A stretch of DNA of 64,000 nt from Pelolinea submarina (GTDB lineage Bacteria; Chloroflexota; Anaerolineae; Anaerolineales; Anaerolineaceae), in assembly GCF_003966975.1 (NCBI RefSeq), contig NZ_AP018437.1, forward strand, positions 248,001 to 312,000, read 5' to 3'. Below, one piece after another: positions 7,324 to 15,892 of this stretch. The notes below the pieces were generated by a model. That model ran no database searches, was not told the origin of the DNA, and worked only from the letters and a program-made list of their open reading frames with translations. How positions within the stretch are numbered: position 1 is the stretch's first letter; each line of letters starts with the position of its first letter. Made by a program: the position numbers and the translations under genes.

Positions 7324-9789
7324 TTAGACGCCGAATTTGCTTCGGCGGATTTGGTCAACGTCGCTATAGTTACACGTAACCGTGTGGCCCTCAAGTGGAA
7401 GGATTTTTTGATGAATGGCATCCAAAATCCATTCCGGCTGCGGGAAGAACTCGGTATCATACTCGTAAGCCGGTGAAATCCAATTCTTGGCGCCCACAAT
7501 CGCCGGCGGGGCATCCAGGTAGTCAAACGCCAGCTGGGTAATGTTGGCAGCCATGTCATTCAGGAAACTACCGCGCGTGCAGGCATCGCTGAGCAGGAGA
7601 ATCTTGCCGGTCTTTTTCACCGACTCGATGACCGGCTCATAATTGAACGGGACCAGACTGCGCGCATCGATGATTTCGGTCGAGAGATTGTGTCTTTCCT
7701 CCAGCATCTGAGCCGCTTCAATAGCCCGGTAAAGCGTCGCGCCGATATTCAGAATCGTGATGTCGCTTCCAGCCCGCTTGATGTCCGGTTCTCCCATAGG
7801 AACTTCGTAATATCCTTCGGGAACGCCGCCCTCGTGGAAAAACTCGCCAATGTCATAGGTGCGTTGGCTTTCAAAATAGACGACCGGATCGGAGCCCATC
7901 AGAGCTGAATTCATGAGTCCTTTGGCGTCATAAGGGGTAGCCGGGAAGACAACTTTCAATCCGGGGATATGGGCGATAAGGCTGGACCAATCCTGCGAAT
8001 GTTGGGCACCATATTTCGCCCCGACAGAAACGCGAATCACCACCGGCATTTTGATTAACCCGGCGCTCATCGATTGCCATTTGGCCAGTTGGTTGAAAAT
8101 CTCATCACCGGCGCGCCCGATAAAATCGTTGTACATCAACTCAACCACCGCACGCCCGCCGGCCATACCATAGCCGACGCCCGCACCCACCATGGCAGCT
8201 TCGGAGATGGGTGAATTGAAGAAGCGATGATAAGGCAGCGATTCCGTGAGCCCGCGATATACCGCAAAAGGTCCGCCCCAATCGCGCAAATCTTCGCCAT
8301 AGGAAATCAAGGTCGGGTCGGTGTAGAACTTATCCAAAATCGCTTCAAAGATACCGTCGCGCACGTTATAGACACGGGTTTTCGAAAGCAATACGCCATC
8401 CTTATCCAGCGCAAAACGGGATTTCTTTTCAATTTGCTTAACGCGGGGATTTTCCGCGCGATCGATTAAGACGTCACACGGACGGTCTTCCATTTTCTCA
8501 ATTTTCAAATTGGAGAACATTATTTTTTCAACGAAGTCCGGATTCTTCTTAAAGTCTACATGCGGTGAGACTTCCGGATCTGTTGCCAGAAGGAACATGT
8601 TTTCAACCCGCTTTTGAGCAAACTGCTGAATCTCTTCCACTTTCTTTTTGGTGGCTACTTTGGCGCTAATCAGTTGTTCGGCGAAAGTCTTCACGGGATC
8701 GTATTTTTCCCATACCTCGATTTCCTCCTGCGTACGATACGAGGAAGCATCCGAAGGCGAGTGCCCGCTGTAGCGGTAGGAAACGATATCCAGCATACAA
8801 GGCCCTTCACCGCTGACTGCCAATTCCTTCTTCCTGCGGTAAGCGTCAATAACCGCCAGGGGATTAAACCCATCCACCCGTTCCGTATGGAGTTGGCTGG
8901 GGCTGATGCCGGCGCCGATACGCGCCAATTCGCGATAGGCCATCGTCTCGCCGCAAGTCTGCCCGCCCATGCCATAGCTGTTGTTGGTAAAGTTGAAAAT
9001 TATCGGCAGTCCGCCTTTATATTCCTTTTCCCAAAGCTGGTTGAACTGATCCATGGCAGCGAAATTGAGGGACTCCCATACCTGTCCGCAGCCTACCGAG
9101 CCATCGCCTGAATTAACGACAACAATGCCTTTTTTCTGGTTGCATTTTTTGAATAAAGCCACACCAACGCCAATGGGGGCCGAACCACCTACGATGGCAT
9201 TGTTCGGGTAAATTCCAAAAGGCAGGAAGAAAGCATGCATTGAGCCGCCCAACCCGTGGCTAAAGCCGTTGGCCTTCGCAAACAATTCGCAAATAGCGCC
9301 GTACAGGAAGAAATTCTCCGCCAGCGATTGAGTCGTTTCGGCACTATTTTCCACGGCCTTTAATAGTTTGCCCTCTGAGAAGTTTTCCATGATTGTTTTC
9401 AGTTCATCATCGGAAAGCTTGCGGATGGCTGAGAAGGCTTTGGCGATCACTTCATGGTGGCTGCGGTGATTGCCGAGAATGTAATCGTTCCTGTCCAACA
9501 GGAAAGCCTGCCCGACCGCCACGGATTCCTCACCCATAGACAAATGAGCCGGGCCCGGATAAGTGAACTCGCGCCCGCAATAGACACCCTGCTTTTTGAT
9601 TGAATTCAGCATGATCTCGAACTGCCGGATAGTAAGCATATCTGCATACATGTTGAGCAATTCTTCATCCGAATAATTGGCGCGTTCTTCTGCAATCCCT
9701 TTTTTATACTGGTTCATGGGAATATCGGTAAAGGTCAAGCTGCCTGAAGCTCGCATCTTTACCGGATCAACAAACTGACTTTTTGGCAT
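7324..9789 (-). CDS. Fused alpha-beta E1 component of a TPP-dependent 2-oxoacid/acetoin-type dehydrogenase
   Basis: 821 aa. The N-terminal half (about 30-400) is the E1-alpha fold with the TPP motif G-D-G-S-V-G...N-N-S-Y. The C-terminal half (about 480-815) is the E1-beta fold with E-D-L-x-D-W-G-G, I-S-E-A-A-M-V-G and A-x-Y-G-A-Q-H-S-Q-D. A charged linker joins them. E1 forms a hydroxyalkyl-TPP intermediate and passes the acyl group to lipoyl-E2. It is the last gene of the minus-strand series, 30 bases after E3, with AAGGAG before its ATG. The family includes pyruvate, branched-chain oxoacid and acetoin dehydrogenases. The substrate cannot be read from sequence, but the PTS/GRE context favours a sugar-derived alpha-hydroxyketone or 2-oxoacid. 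Confidence 0.88.
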   Translation of the reverse strand: MPKSQFVDPVKMRASGSLTFTDIPMNQYKKGIAEERANYSDEELLNMYADMLTIRQFEIMLNSIKKQGVYCGREFTYPGPAHLSMGEESVAVGQAFLLDRNDYILGNHRSHHEVIAKAFSAIRKLSDDELKTIMENFSEGKLLKAVENSAETTQSLAENFFLYGAICELFAKANGFSHGLGGSMHAFFLPFGIYPNNAIVGGSAPIGVGVALFKKCNQKKGIVVVNSGDGSVGCGQVWESLNFAAMDQFNQLWEKEYKGGLPIIFNFTNNSYGMGGQTCGETMAYRELARIGAGISPSQLHTERVDGFNPLAVIDAYRRKKELAVSGEGPCMLDIVSYRYSGHSPSDASSYRTQEEIEVWEKYDPVKTFAEQLISAKVATKKKVEEIQQFAQKRVENMFLLATDPEVSPHVDFKKNPDFVEKIMFSNLKIEKMEDRPCDVLIDRAENPRVKQIEKKSRFALDKDGVLLSKTRVYNVRDGIFEAILDKFYTDPTLISYGEDLRDWGGPFAVYRGLTESLPYHRFFNSPISEAAMVGAGVGYGMAGGRAVVELMYNDFIGRAGDEIFNQLAKWQSMSAGLIKMPVVIRVSVGAKYGAQHSQDWSSLIAHIPGLKVVFPATPYDAKGLMNSALMGSDPVVYFESQRTYDIGEFFHEGGVPEGYYEVPMGEPDIKRAGSDITILNIGATLYRAIEAAQMLEERHNLSTEIIDARSLVPFNYEPVIESVKKTGKILLLSDACTRGSFLNDMAANITQLAFDYLDAPPAIVGAKNWISPAYEYDTEFFPQPEWILDAIHQKILPLEGHTVTCNYSDVDQIRRSKFGV

Positions 9790-9819
9790 TTCTTATCTCC
9801 TTGTAACCTAAATAATTCT

Positions 9820-11184
9820 TTACAACTGGTAAATCGCTTCGCGAATAATTTCACTGACAGTGGGATGCGGAAATACAAATTGCTTGATTTTCTCCAGGGG
9901 AAGCTGCATTTCTATCAACATGCCCGCCCCATAGATAATTTCAGAGGCTGAATTTCCGACCATATGAATTCCAAGAATACGGTCATTCTTCTTGTCATAC
10001 ACAACCTTGCAGAAGCCGTTTCCGCCCTCATTCTCCGCCATATAGCGGCCACTGTACTGCATGGGCAATTTGACCGTTTTCACGCTAAAGCCTTTCTGCC
10101 GGGCGGAATCTTCGCTTTCACCCACAAAAGCCACTTCGGGATTGGTGTAAATCACTCCGGGTATGGCGTTGTAGTTGACGCGGTCCGGTTTTCCAAGCAT
10201 GTGGTTGACGCTCACTTCCGCCTCACGATAAGCGGTGTGCGCCAGCATCGAACGGCCGTTGACATCTCCGGCTGCGTACACATTGGGGATATTTGTCTGC
10301 ATGGATTCACCGGTCAGGATGGCGCCGCACTGGGTGTAGACATCCAAGGTCTCCAAGCCAAGGCTTTCAATTGAAGGGCGCCGCCCAACAGACAGCAGCA
10401 CTTTATCCGCGGAAATGGTTTTACTGTTCCCTCCCTCCTGAAAAGTAACCCCGTTCGCAGACAGCGAGGTAACTTTACAGCCGGTATGGAAGGTAATGCC
10501 TTTCTTTTCGTAATTGCCGCGCAGCAAAGCAGCAACTTCCTTATCCAGGCTCCCGCCTATATCCTCCAACATTTCAACCACGGTGACATGGCAATCGGCA
10601 GAATTGAAATAAGAAGCCAATTCAAGCCCAATCACGCCGCCGCCAATTACCACCAATTCGTGTGGAAGTTCTGCTAATTGGAATACCTCACGGTTCGTCA
10701 TGACAAAACCGCTCGCCAACCCTTCTTTAACACCGGGGATGGGCGGCACAACAGCCTGCGAACCGGTGGCAATCAGCAGCCGCCCGGCCTCCCAGGTTTG
10801 CCCCCCGGCAGCCACATTAAAACCGGAGGCGGATTTACCGGTAATTTTGGCGTCCTCCCGAACGATTTCCACCTTTAATTTTTTCAGTGTAGTTTCCACG
10901 CCGGAAACAAGCGCACGAACGACCTTGTCTTTCCGCTTGATGACAAAGGCATGGTCAAGGGCAGCTTCACTGGTAGAGACACCATATTTTTGGCCGTCGT
11001 GTTTGGCATAGTCGTAAATCTTGGCGGAATTCAATAATGTCTTTGAGGGAATACATCCCTCATTCAAACACACACCGCCAACAGATTTCTTCTCAAAACA
11101 AACCACTGAAAATCCTGCCTGGGCAGCGCGTTCGGCTGCCAGGTAACCGGCAGGACCGGCACCCAGTACTATTAAATCGACCAT
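9820..11184 (-). CDS. lpdA: Dihydrolipoyl dehydrogenase (E3)
   Basis: 454 aa, standard length. FAD-binding G-A-G-P-A-G lies at residues 8-13. The redox disulfide is C39/C44 in G-V-C-L-N-E-G-C-I-P-S-K. The NAD site G-G-G-V-I-G-L-E is in the middle, and the C-terminal catalytic pair H440 and E445 is in H-P-T-V-S-E. It reoxidises dihydrolipoamide on E2 with NAD+. It lies 10 bases after E2 with AAAGGA before the ATG and is clearly cotranscribed with E2 and E1. It belongs to this dedicated complex, and the window has no other lpd. Confidence 0.93.
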   Translation of the reverse strand: MVDLIVLGAGPAGYLAAERAAQAGFSVVCFEKKSVGGVCLNEGCIPSKTLLNSAKIYDYAKHDGQKYGVSTSEAALDHAFVIKRKDKVVRALVSGVETTLKKLKVEIVREDAKITGKSASGFNVAAGGQTWEAGRLLIATGSQAVVPPIPGVKEGLASGFVMTNREVFQLAELPHELVVIGGGVIGLELASYFNSADCHVTVVEMLEDIGGSLDKEVAALLRGNYEKKGITFHTGCKVTSLSANGVTFQEGGNSKTISADKVLLSVGRRPSIESLGLETLDVYTQCGAILTGESMQTNIPNVYAAGDVNGRSMLAHTAYREAEVSVNHMLGKPDRVNYNAIPGVIYTNPEVAFVGESEDSARQKGFSVKTVKLPMQYSGRYMAENEGGNGFCKVVYDKKNDRILGIHMVGNSASEIIYGAGMLIEMQLPLEKIKQFVFPHPTVSEIIREAIYQL

Positions 11185-11194
11185 TATTTTTCCT

Positions 11195-12442
11195 TTACTT
11201 CACAAACAGCAAACTGAATGATTCCAGATTTTCCTGAAGCTTCATTAAGAATCGCGAAGCAGGAGCGCCATCGATTGCCCGATGGTCATACGTCAGGGAT
11301 AATCCCATGGCCGGATATACCCTGATTTGTCCATTAACTTCACGAACACGCTGAATAATCGTGTTGACGCCCAAAATGCCTGTTTGAGGCGGATTGATGA
11401 TGGGGGTAAAGTGTTCAATGTGCAGATTTCCCAGATTGCTAATCGTAAAAGTTCCACCCTGCAGCAATTCGGGGCTGATGTTCCCATTTTGGCATTTGGC
11501 CGCCAATTCCTTGCTCTGCGCAGCCAACTCCCGCAGAGATAATTTATCCGCTGCGAAAATGGTCGGCACCATTAAACCCCGCGGCGTATCCACAGCCACG
11601 CCCAAATTCACCTGACGGAAAAGCCGGATGCTGTCCTCCAGCAGGTGCGCATTGAGCTCCGGGAATTCCAGCAGTGTATGCGCCACCGCAAAAAGCACCA
11701 TATCATTCAGGGTTATACCCGCCAGACCTGCATCCGCATCCTTCTTGAACTTCGCCCGCAATGCCATAATCTCGGTCGCATCAAACGACAAAGTATGCGT
11801 CAACTGAGGGATGGTTGCCAGAGAGGCGGCCATGTTTTTGGCGATTACCTTGCGGATATTTGTCAGTTTGACATCGGTATATGGTTCTCCGGAGATACCA
11901 ACCGGGGATTTTTGAGCGCTCCCTGTTGAAACACCTTCAGCCGCACTCGCTCGCACATCCCGCTCAATGACACGGCCATTCGGGCCGGTTCCCGCCAAAC
12001 CTTCGGTAGGTACCGACATGGTTTTTGCGAGCATGCGCGCACGCGGAGAAATATGCTGCTGTCCATCCGGTTTAATCTCAATCTCTACCGGTTGGGCCGC
12101 CGCAGGTGAACCTTTTTCCACTGGGACTTCTTTTACCGGATTATTTTGCTGAGGGAGAGCGGCCTTGCTGCTAGCTTCAGGTTTGAAAGCCGAAATATCT
12201 TCGCCTTCTTCGCCAATCACACATACGTTTACCATCACCGGCACATCATCGTTTTCATTGAAGAAGACTGCCAATAAAGTACCATCCTGAGGAGAGACTT
12301 CCTCAAAAGCGGATTTGTCGGTTTCATAGGAAAAAAGGACTTCCCCTTTTTTCACCTTTTCACCAACCTTTTTATTCCATTCGGTTAAGATACAAGTTTC
12401 CACCGAGATACCCGATTTGGGCATTAGTACACCAGTTGCCAT
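11195..12442 (-). CDS. Dihydrolipoamide acyltransferase (E2)
   Basis: 415 aa with one N-terminal lipoyl domain (about 1-80; lipoyl lysine K43 in E-T-D-K-S). A proline/alanine-rich linker follows, then a peripheral-subunit-binding domain near 125-160 (I-S-P-R-A-R-M-L-A-K...G-P-N-G-R-V-I-E-R-D-V) and a catalytic CAT domain ending in H387-R-A-I-D-G. It transfers the acyl group formed on E1 to CoA. ATG 12442 is preferred to the upstream in-frame TTG at 12469 because other E2 proteins start at this point of the lipoyl domain and G-rich bases precede it. A 100-base gap separates it from EIIA, so an internal promoter is possible. Confidence 0.92.
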   Translation of the reverse strand: MATGVLMPKSGISVETCILTEWNKKVGEKVKKGEVLFSYETDKSAFEEVSPQDGTLLAVFFNENDDVPVMVNVCVIGEEGEDISAFKPEASSKAALPQQNNPVKEVPVEKGSPAAAQPVEIEIKPDGQQHISPRARMLAKTMSVPTEGLAGTGPNGRVIERDVRASAAEGVSTGSAQKSPVGISGEPYTDVKLTNIRKVIAKNMAASLATIPQLTHTLSFDATEIMALRAKFKKDADAGLAGITLNDMVLFAVAHTLLEFPELNAHLLEDSIRLFRQVNLGVAVDTPRGLMVPTIFAADKLSLRELAAQSKELAAKCQNGNISPELLQGGTFTISNLGNLHIEHFTPIINPPQTGILGVNTIIQRVREVNGQIRVYPAMGLSLTYDHRAIDGAPASRFLMKLQENLESFSLLFVK

Positions 12443-12542
12443 TTTTTGTTCCCAATTTCCTTTCCGCAATTATTCCGTGTTGTACAAACCTTCCCGTTTG
12501 AGTAAGAGAAGCCTGCAAATTTTACAACCAACTGATCAGAGG

Positions 12543-12974
12543 TCATTCATCAAGTAAAGAAAGTATTTCTTCGCATTCCGTACAATTATCCAAAGCAATA
12601 CGCAGTTCTTCTTTCATGATCTTGCGGGCCACTTTGGCCAGCATAGCCAGATGCACCTTGCTAGGCTCTGATTCCGGCACCGCAATTCCGAAAATCATAT
12701 GGACATATTCATCGTTCCAGGGAATTTCCTTCTTTAGCCGCATAAACATTAATGTAGCTTCCTTCACCGCATCCGTTCTTCCATGCGGGATCGCGGTGGA
12801 AAAACCCACGTTGGTCGGAGCCTCAGCTTCCCGATGATACAGTTCCTCGATATATAAAGCCTTATCATTCAAACGGCCGGCAGATTCTGCCAAGTCGGCC
12901 AATGCATGCAGGACTTCATCTTTGTTTTCAGCTTCGTAATCCAGAATCACCAAACTTTTGTCAATCAAGCTCAT
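12543..12974 (-). CDS. PTS EIIA component, fructose/mannitol type
   Basis: 143 aa single-domain protein. The phosphorylated histidine is H64 in S-T-A-I-P-H-G-R-T-D-A-V, the signature of the fructose-specific EIIA family. It receives phosphate from HPr and passes it to EIIB. Its ATG overlaps the stop of the transketolase C-terminal gene (ATGA-type, 4 bases), so the two are translationally coupled. The partner EIIB and EIIC genes are 4-6 kb upstream in the same series. No HPr or enzyme I gene is in the window, so the general PTS proteins must be encoded elsewhere. Confidence 0.92.
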   Translation of the reverse strand: MSLIDKSLVILDYEAENKDEVLHALADLAESAGRLNDKALYIEELYHREAEAPTNVGFSTAIPHGRTDAVKEATLMFMRLKKEIPWNDEYVHMIFGIAVPESEPSKVHLAMLAKVARKIMKEELRIALDNCTECEEILSLLDE

Positions 12975-13963
12975 GCGCCGGGTCTCCTTTTTTGCTTGCG
13001 AGAAATTGCTCTTTTTGCCGCCGCGGCAATATCCTGAGCTGTTAATTTATACCTTTTCTTTAGTGATTCCAAATCACCCACTTCGCCAAAAGCATCCCGA
13101 ATACCAACCATCTCCAAAGGCGCGGCCTCGTTTTCTGCCATCACTTCCGATACCGCCGACCCCAATCCGCCCAGCACATTCTGGTTTTCGGCTGTTACCA
13201 GGCAGCCGGTTTCACGCACGGCATCCACAATTGCCTCCCGGTCGATGGGCTTCAGCGTAAACATATCTATCAACCCCGCCCGGATTCCCTCAAGCGCCAA
13301 AAGGGCGACGGCTGCCTGCGCCTCTTTGAGGCATAAATGCCCCTGGGCAATGATGGTTACATCGCTCCCGCCGCACAATTTTACAGCTTTACCAATTTCA
13401 AAGGTTGAACCGTTTTCATAGAAACGGATATCCCCTTTGCGTTCCCAGCGGATGTAGAACATGCCCGGCAGATCTTTCGCCATGCGCAGCACCTGTTCGC
13501 CCTGCAGCATATCCGAAGGTTCAACCACAGTCATTTCGGGAACCGCCCGCATCACCGCGGCATCCTCGAAAGCCATGTGCGATCCGCCGTTTATTGTAGC
13601 GGTAACACCCGGCATGGCGCCTATCATCAAGACATGCGCACCCCCAAACGCGCCTGAAAGAAAAGCCTGGTCCAAGACCTTGCGAGCCGCAAAACAGCAG
13701 AACGTATACGTAAACGGCACTTTGTCTTTAAAGCTCAGGCCGCAAGCAATTCCAAGCATGTTGGCCTCGGCTATACCGACATTGATATAGCGATTGGGAT
13801 ACTTGTTGATAATTTCCGGCGGCAGCATCTTTCCCAGGCCCACATCCGCGTCCATGGCAATCACCCGCAGGTCTTCCTCCATAAATGCGCCCAGGCAGCG
13901 CCCCAGGGTATCGGCCATGGATTCCTCAGCAGGAGTACCGGGCTGAGCCAAATTAATTTTCAT
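12971..13963 (-). CDS. Transketolase, C-terminal subunit (split)
   Basis: 330 aa covering the pyrimidine-binding and C-terminal transketolase domains. G-I-A-E-A-N-M-L-G contains the glutamate that activates TPP (I-x-E motif), and F-C-C-F-A-A-R-K follows. With the upstream N-terminal subunit it should make a complete transketolase that moves two-carbon ketol units between sugar phosphates. ATG 13963 has GAGGG at good spacing; ATG 13969, two codons upstream, is also possible. It overlaps the N-terminal gene by 11 bases and EIIA by 4, which implies one tightly coupled unit. Split transketolases are common in sugar-catabolic operons of anaerobes. Confidence 0.9.
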   Translation of the reverse strand: MKINLAQPGTPAEESMADTLGRCLGAFMEEDLRVIAMDADVGLGKMLPPEIINKYPNRYINVGIAEANMLGIACGLSFKDKVPFTYTFCCFAARKVLDQAFLSGAFGGAHVLMIGAMPGVTATINGGSHMAFEDAAVMRAVPEMTVVEPSDMLQGEQVLRMAKDLPGMFYIRWERKGDIRFYENGSTFEIGKAVKLCGGSDVTIIAQGHLCLKEAQAAVALLALEGIRAGLIDMFTLKPIDREAIVDAVRETGCLVTAENQNVLGGLGSAVSEVMAENEAAPLEMVGIRDAFGEVGDLESLKKRYKLTAQDIAAAAKRAISRKQKRRPGA

Positions 13964-14840
13964 TGACATGCCCTCGCTCTCGCTTATCGTTTAAATCATC
14001 AATTCTGGTTTCAAGTATTTTTACGGCTGCAACAGCTTGTTCTGTGTTTACGGTTATGTTGTGGTTATCGGCCATTTGCTCGGCAAACGAGCAGCCCTTG
14101 CCTTTTATGGTATCCAGAATGATCACGGACGGCTTGAACGTGTTCTGTTTGGCTTGTCTGATCGCAACGTCGATTTGCGCCAGGTCATGCCCATTGACTT
14201 CAAAAACATCAAACCCGAAATCCTTGAATTTCCGGCCAAGATCTCCCACATCATTGATTTTTTTCAGTTCACCGCTGCACTGCCGTTTATTATTGTCTAC
14301 CAGGACAATCAAGCGGTTGAGAATGTGATTCCCGGCGAACATGGCCGCCTCCCAAACCTGACCTTCCTGACATTCCCCATCCCCCATGACGCAGTAAACA
14401 TAGCTGTCGCGGCCATCCAACCGATCCGCCATAGCCAACCCGACCGCAACGGATAATCCCTGTCCCAGCGAGCCTGTGCTGACGTCAACGCCGGGCGTCA
14501 AACGCGCATGCACATGGCTGGGAAGGTTCGAGCCGATCTGGTTCATGCGTTTCAGCCACTCTTGAGGGAAAAATCCTTTAATTGCCAAAGCAGCATAAAG
14601 GGCGGGACCCGAATGCCCCTTGGAATATACCAACCGATCGCGCATCTTCCATTTGGGGTTGGCCGGGTCATACCGCATGGCGCTGCCATAAAGGACGGCT
14701 ACCGCATCCGCGATGGACATACTGCCGCCTACATGGCCTTTTCCGACCGCCGCGATCATTTCGATTGTTTTGATGCGAATCTGAGCCGCGAAGATTTCGA
14801 GATCGATCAACTCCGCATTGGACAAACAAGGACTATTCAA
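13953..14840 (-). CDS. Transketolase, N-terminal (TPP-binding) subunit (split)
   Basis: 295 aa. Transketolase motifs are G-K-G-H-V-G-G near residue 33, S-K-G-H at 73-76, T-G-S-L-G-Q-G at 122-128, and the TPP/metal motif G-D-G-E-C-Q-E-G (153-160) followed by V-D-N-N. The only sensible start is TTG 14840, with AAGGA seven bases before it; this agrees with the usual N-terminus of the family. The RmlD-like gene ends 15 bases upstream. Its place between a PTS and an E1-E2-E3 complex suggests that it handles a sugar-phosphate product of the same pathway, for example erythrose-4-phosphate (inference). Confidence 0.9.
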   Translation of the reverse strand: MNSPCLSNAELIDLEIFAAQIRIKTIEMIAAVGKGHVGGSMSIADAVAVLYGSAMRYDPANPKWKMRDRLVYSKGHSGPALYAALAIKGFFPQEWLKRMNQIGSNLPSHVHARLTPGVDVSTGSLGQGLSVAVGLAMADRLDGRDSYVYCVMGDGECQEGQVWEAAMFAGNHILNRLIVLVDNNKRQCSGELKKINDVGDLGRKFKDFGFDVFEVNGHDLAQIDVAIRQAKQNTFKPSVIILDTIKGKGCSFAEQMADNHNITVNTEQAVAAVKILETRIDDLNDKRERGHVNEN

Positions 14841-14855
14841 AGCACGATCCTTCGG

Positions 14856-15710
14856 TTAGAGTTTGTAAGAGAATTCCTTAATACATTTCGTGAGCGAGTT
14901 AACGCTTTCATCAAAATGAAAGCCCAGCGATTGAATTTTTCCGGTATCCAGCCGATCATCGCGTTTAGGGCCATGAGTTTTGATCAGCAAATCGTTTATG
15001 CGAGATTCCAAACCCAATTCCCGAAAGATATGACAGGTTATGTCGTAGCGGCTTAAATCGTTCCGGCTGCCTACATGATAGGTATCAAAGGGCAGGGAAA
15101 ATAATTTATCGAATTGGTCAATCACATCATAAACATAGGTAAATCCGCGGAATTCATTATCGGTGACTTCGGCCGGTTGGCCTTTTAACGCAATCTGGAT
15201 TGCATTCCATAAAACATTGGGGTTCATGCTGCAGCCGCGTTCGGGCAGCCCATAAAGCCAGGTGAATCTCAGGACCCAAAGTTCGTCCAGCACTTCCCTC
15301 AGCTTTTTCTCGGCTTCAACTTTATTCTGTCCATAAACAGTATCCGGCACCGGAATATCCGTTTCTTTATATGGACCGCTCTCAGGATTGCCATTGAATA
15401 TCTGTTCGGTGCTCAACAATACCATCTTCGCGTTTACAGCGCCGGCTGCTTTGGCAATATTTAATGCCCCCTGGACATTAATTAAATGAGCTTTATCGGG
15501 ATGTTCATTGCAAAATTCGGTTACCGGGATAGCCGCGGTATGAATAATATAATCCGGCTGGACTTGCGTGATCAGTTGATGCACTGCTTTTTCATCGGTA
15601 ATATCGGTATCATCCTTATCCGTACCGTAAACATCATATATATCCTGATAATGTTTACAAAATCTGGTTCCAAAAAAGCCTTTTGCGCCGGTAATTAATA
15701 TTTTTTTCAT
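14856..15710 (-). CDS. RmlD-like extended SDR (NAD-dependent epimerase/reductase)
   Basis: 284 aa with a Rossmann T-G-A-K-G-F-F-G motif (7-14) and a catalytic Y126-x-x-x-K130. The order T-D-I-T-D, then H-T-A-A, is typical of dTDP-4-dehydrorhamnose reductase relatives. None of the other rhamnose genes (rmlA, B, C) is nearby and the gene is embedded in the PTS/transketolase series, so dTDP-rhamnose synthesis is unlikely. A reductase or epimerase step on the imported sugar or its phosphate is possible, but the substrate is unknown. The ribosome binding site is weak. An AT-rich region with operator-like repeats precedes it, so it may have its own promoter. Confidence 0.7.
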   Translation of the reverse strand: MKKILITGAKGFFGTRFCKHYQDIYDVYGTDKDDTDITDEKAVHQLITQVQPDYIIHTAAIPVTEFCNEHPDKAHLINVQGALNIAKAAGAVNAKMVLLSTEQIFNGNPESGPYKETDIPVPDTVYGQNKVEAEKKLREVLDELWVLRFTWLYGLPERGCSMNPNVLWNAIQIALKGQPAEVTDNEFRGFTYVYDVIDQFDKLFSLPFDTYHVGSRNDLSRYDITCHIFRELGLESRINDLLIKTHGPKRDDRLDTGKIQSLGFHFDESVNSLTKCIKEFSYKL

Positions 15711-15732
15711 TATTCCACATTAATCCACAATC

Positions 15733-15754
15733 ATTATTGATTGTTATTGTTTTG
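15733..15754 (-). promoter_or_regulatory. Candidate operator before the RmlD-like gene
   Basis: On the minus strand this reads AAAACAATAACAATCAATAA and includes both an AAACAATAA and an ATCAATAA element, as in the EIIC and GRE promoters. A weak promoter (ATGACA, 16 bases, TAATGA) overlaps it. Inference from shared motifs. The rest of the 15711-15892 gap shows nothing else. Confidence 0.35.
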
Positions 15755-15892
15755 TCATATTTTACCAATGATTTATCGTGTTGTAAAGGAATTCCAGGCA
15801 GGCGAATACCCAAAACGGGAATTAAACGCAAAAGACAACAACGCTGATGTTGCTGTCTTTTGATGATGTGCTTATGGCTCTATCGGTTGATA

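Noticed and set aside
12971..14840. Split transketolase as part of a sulfoquinovose (sulfo-transketolase) pathway
   Set aside because: No sulfoquinovosidase, sulfosugar isomerase or sulfite-releasing enzyme nearby; the GREs match PflD/YbiW and not isethionate or DHPS lyases.
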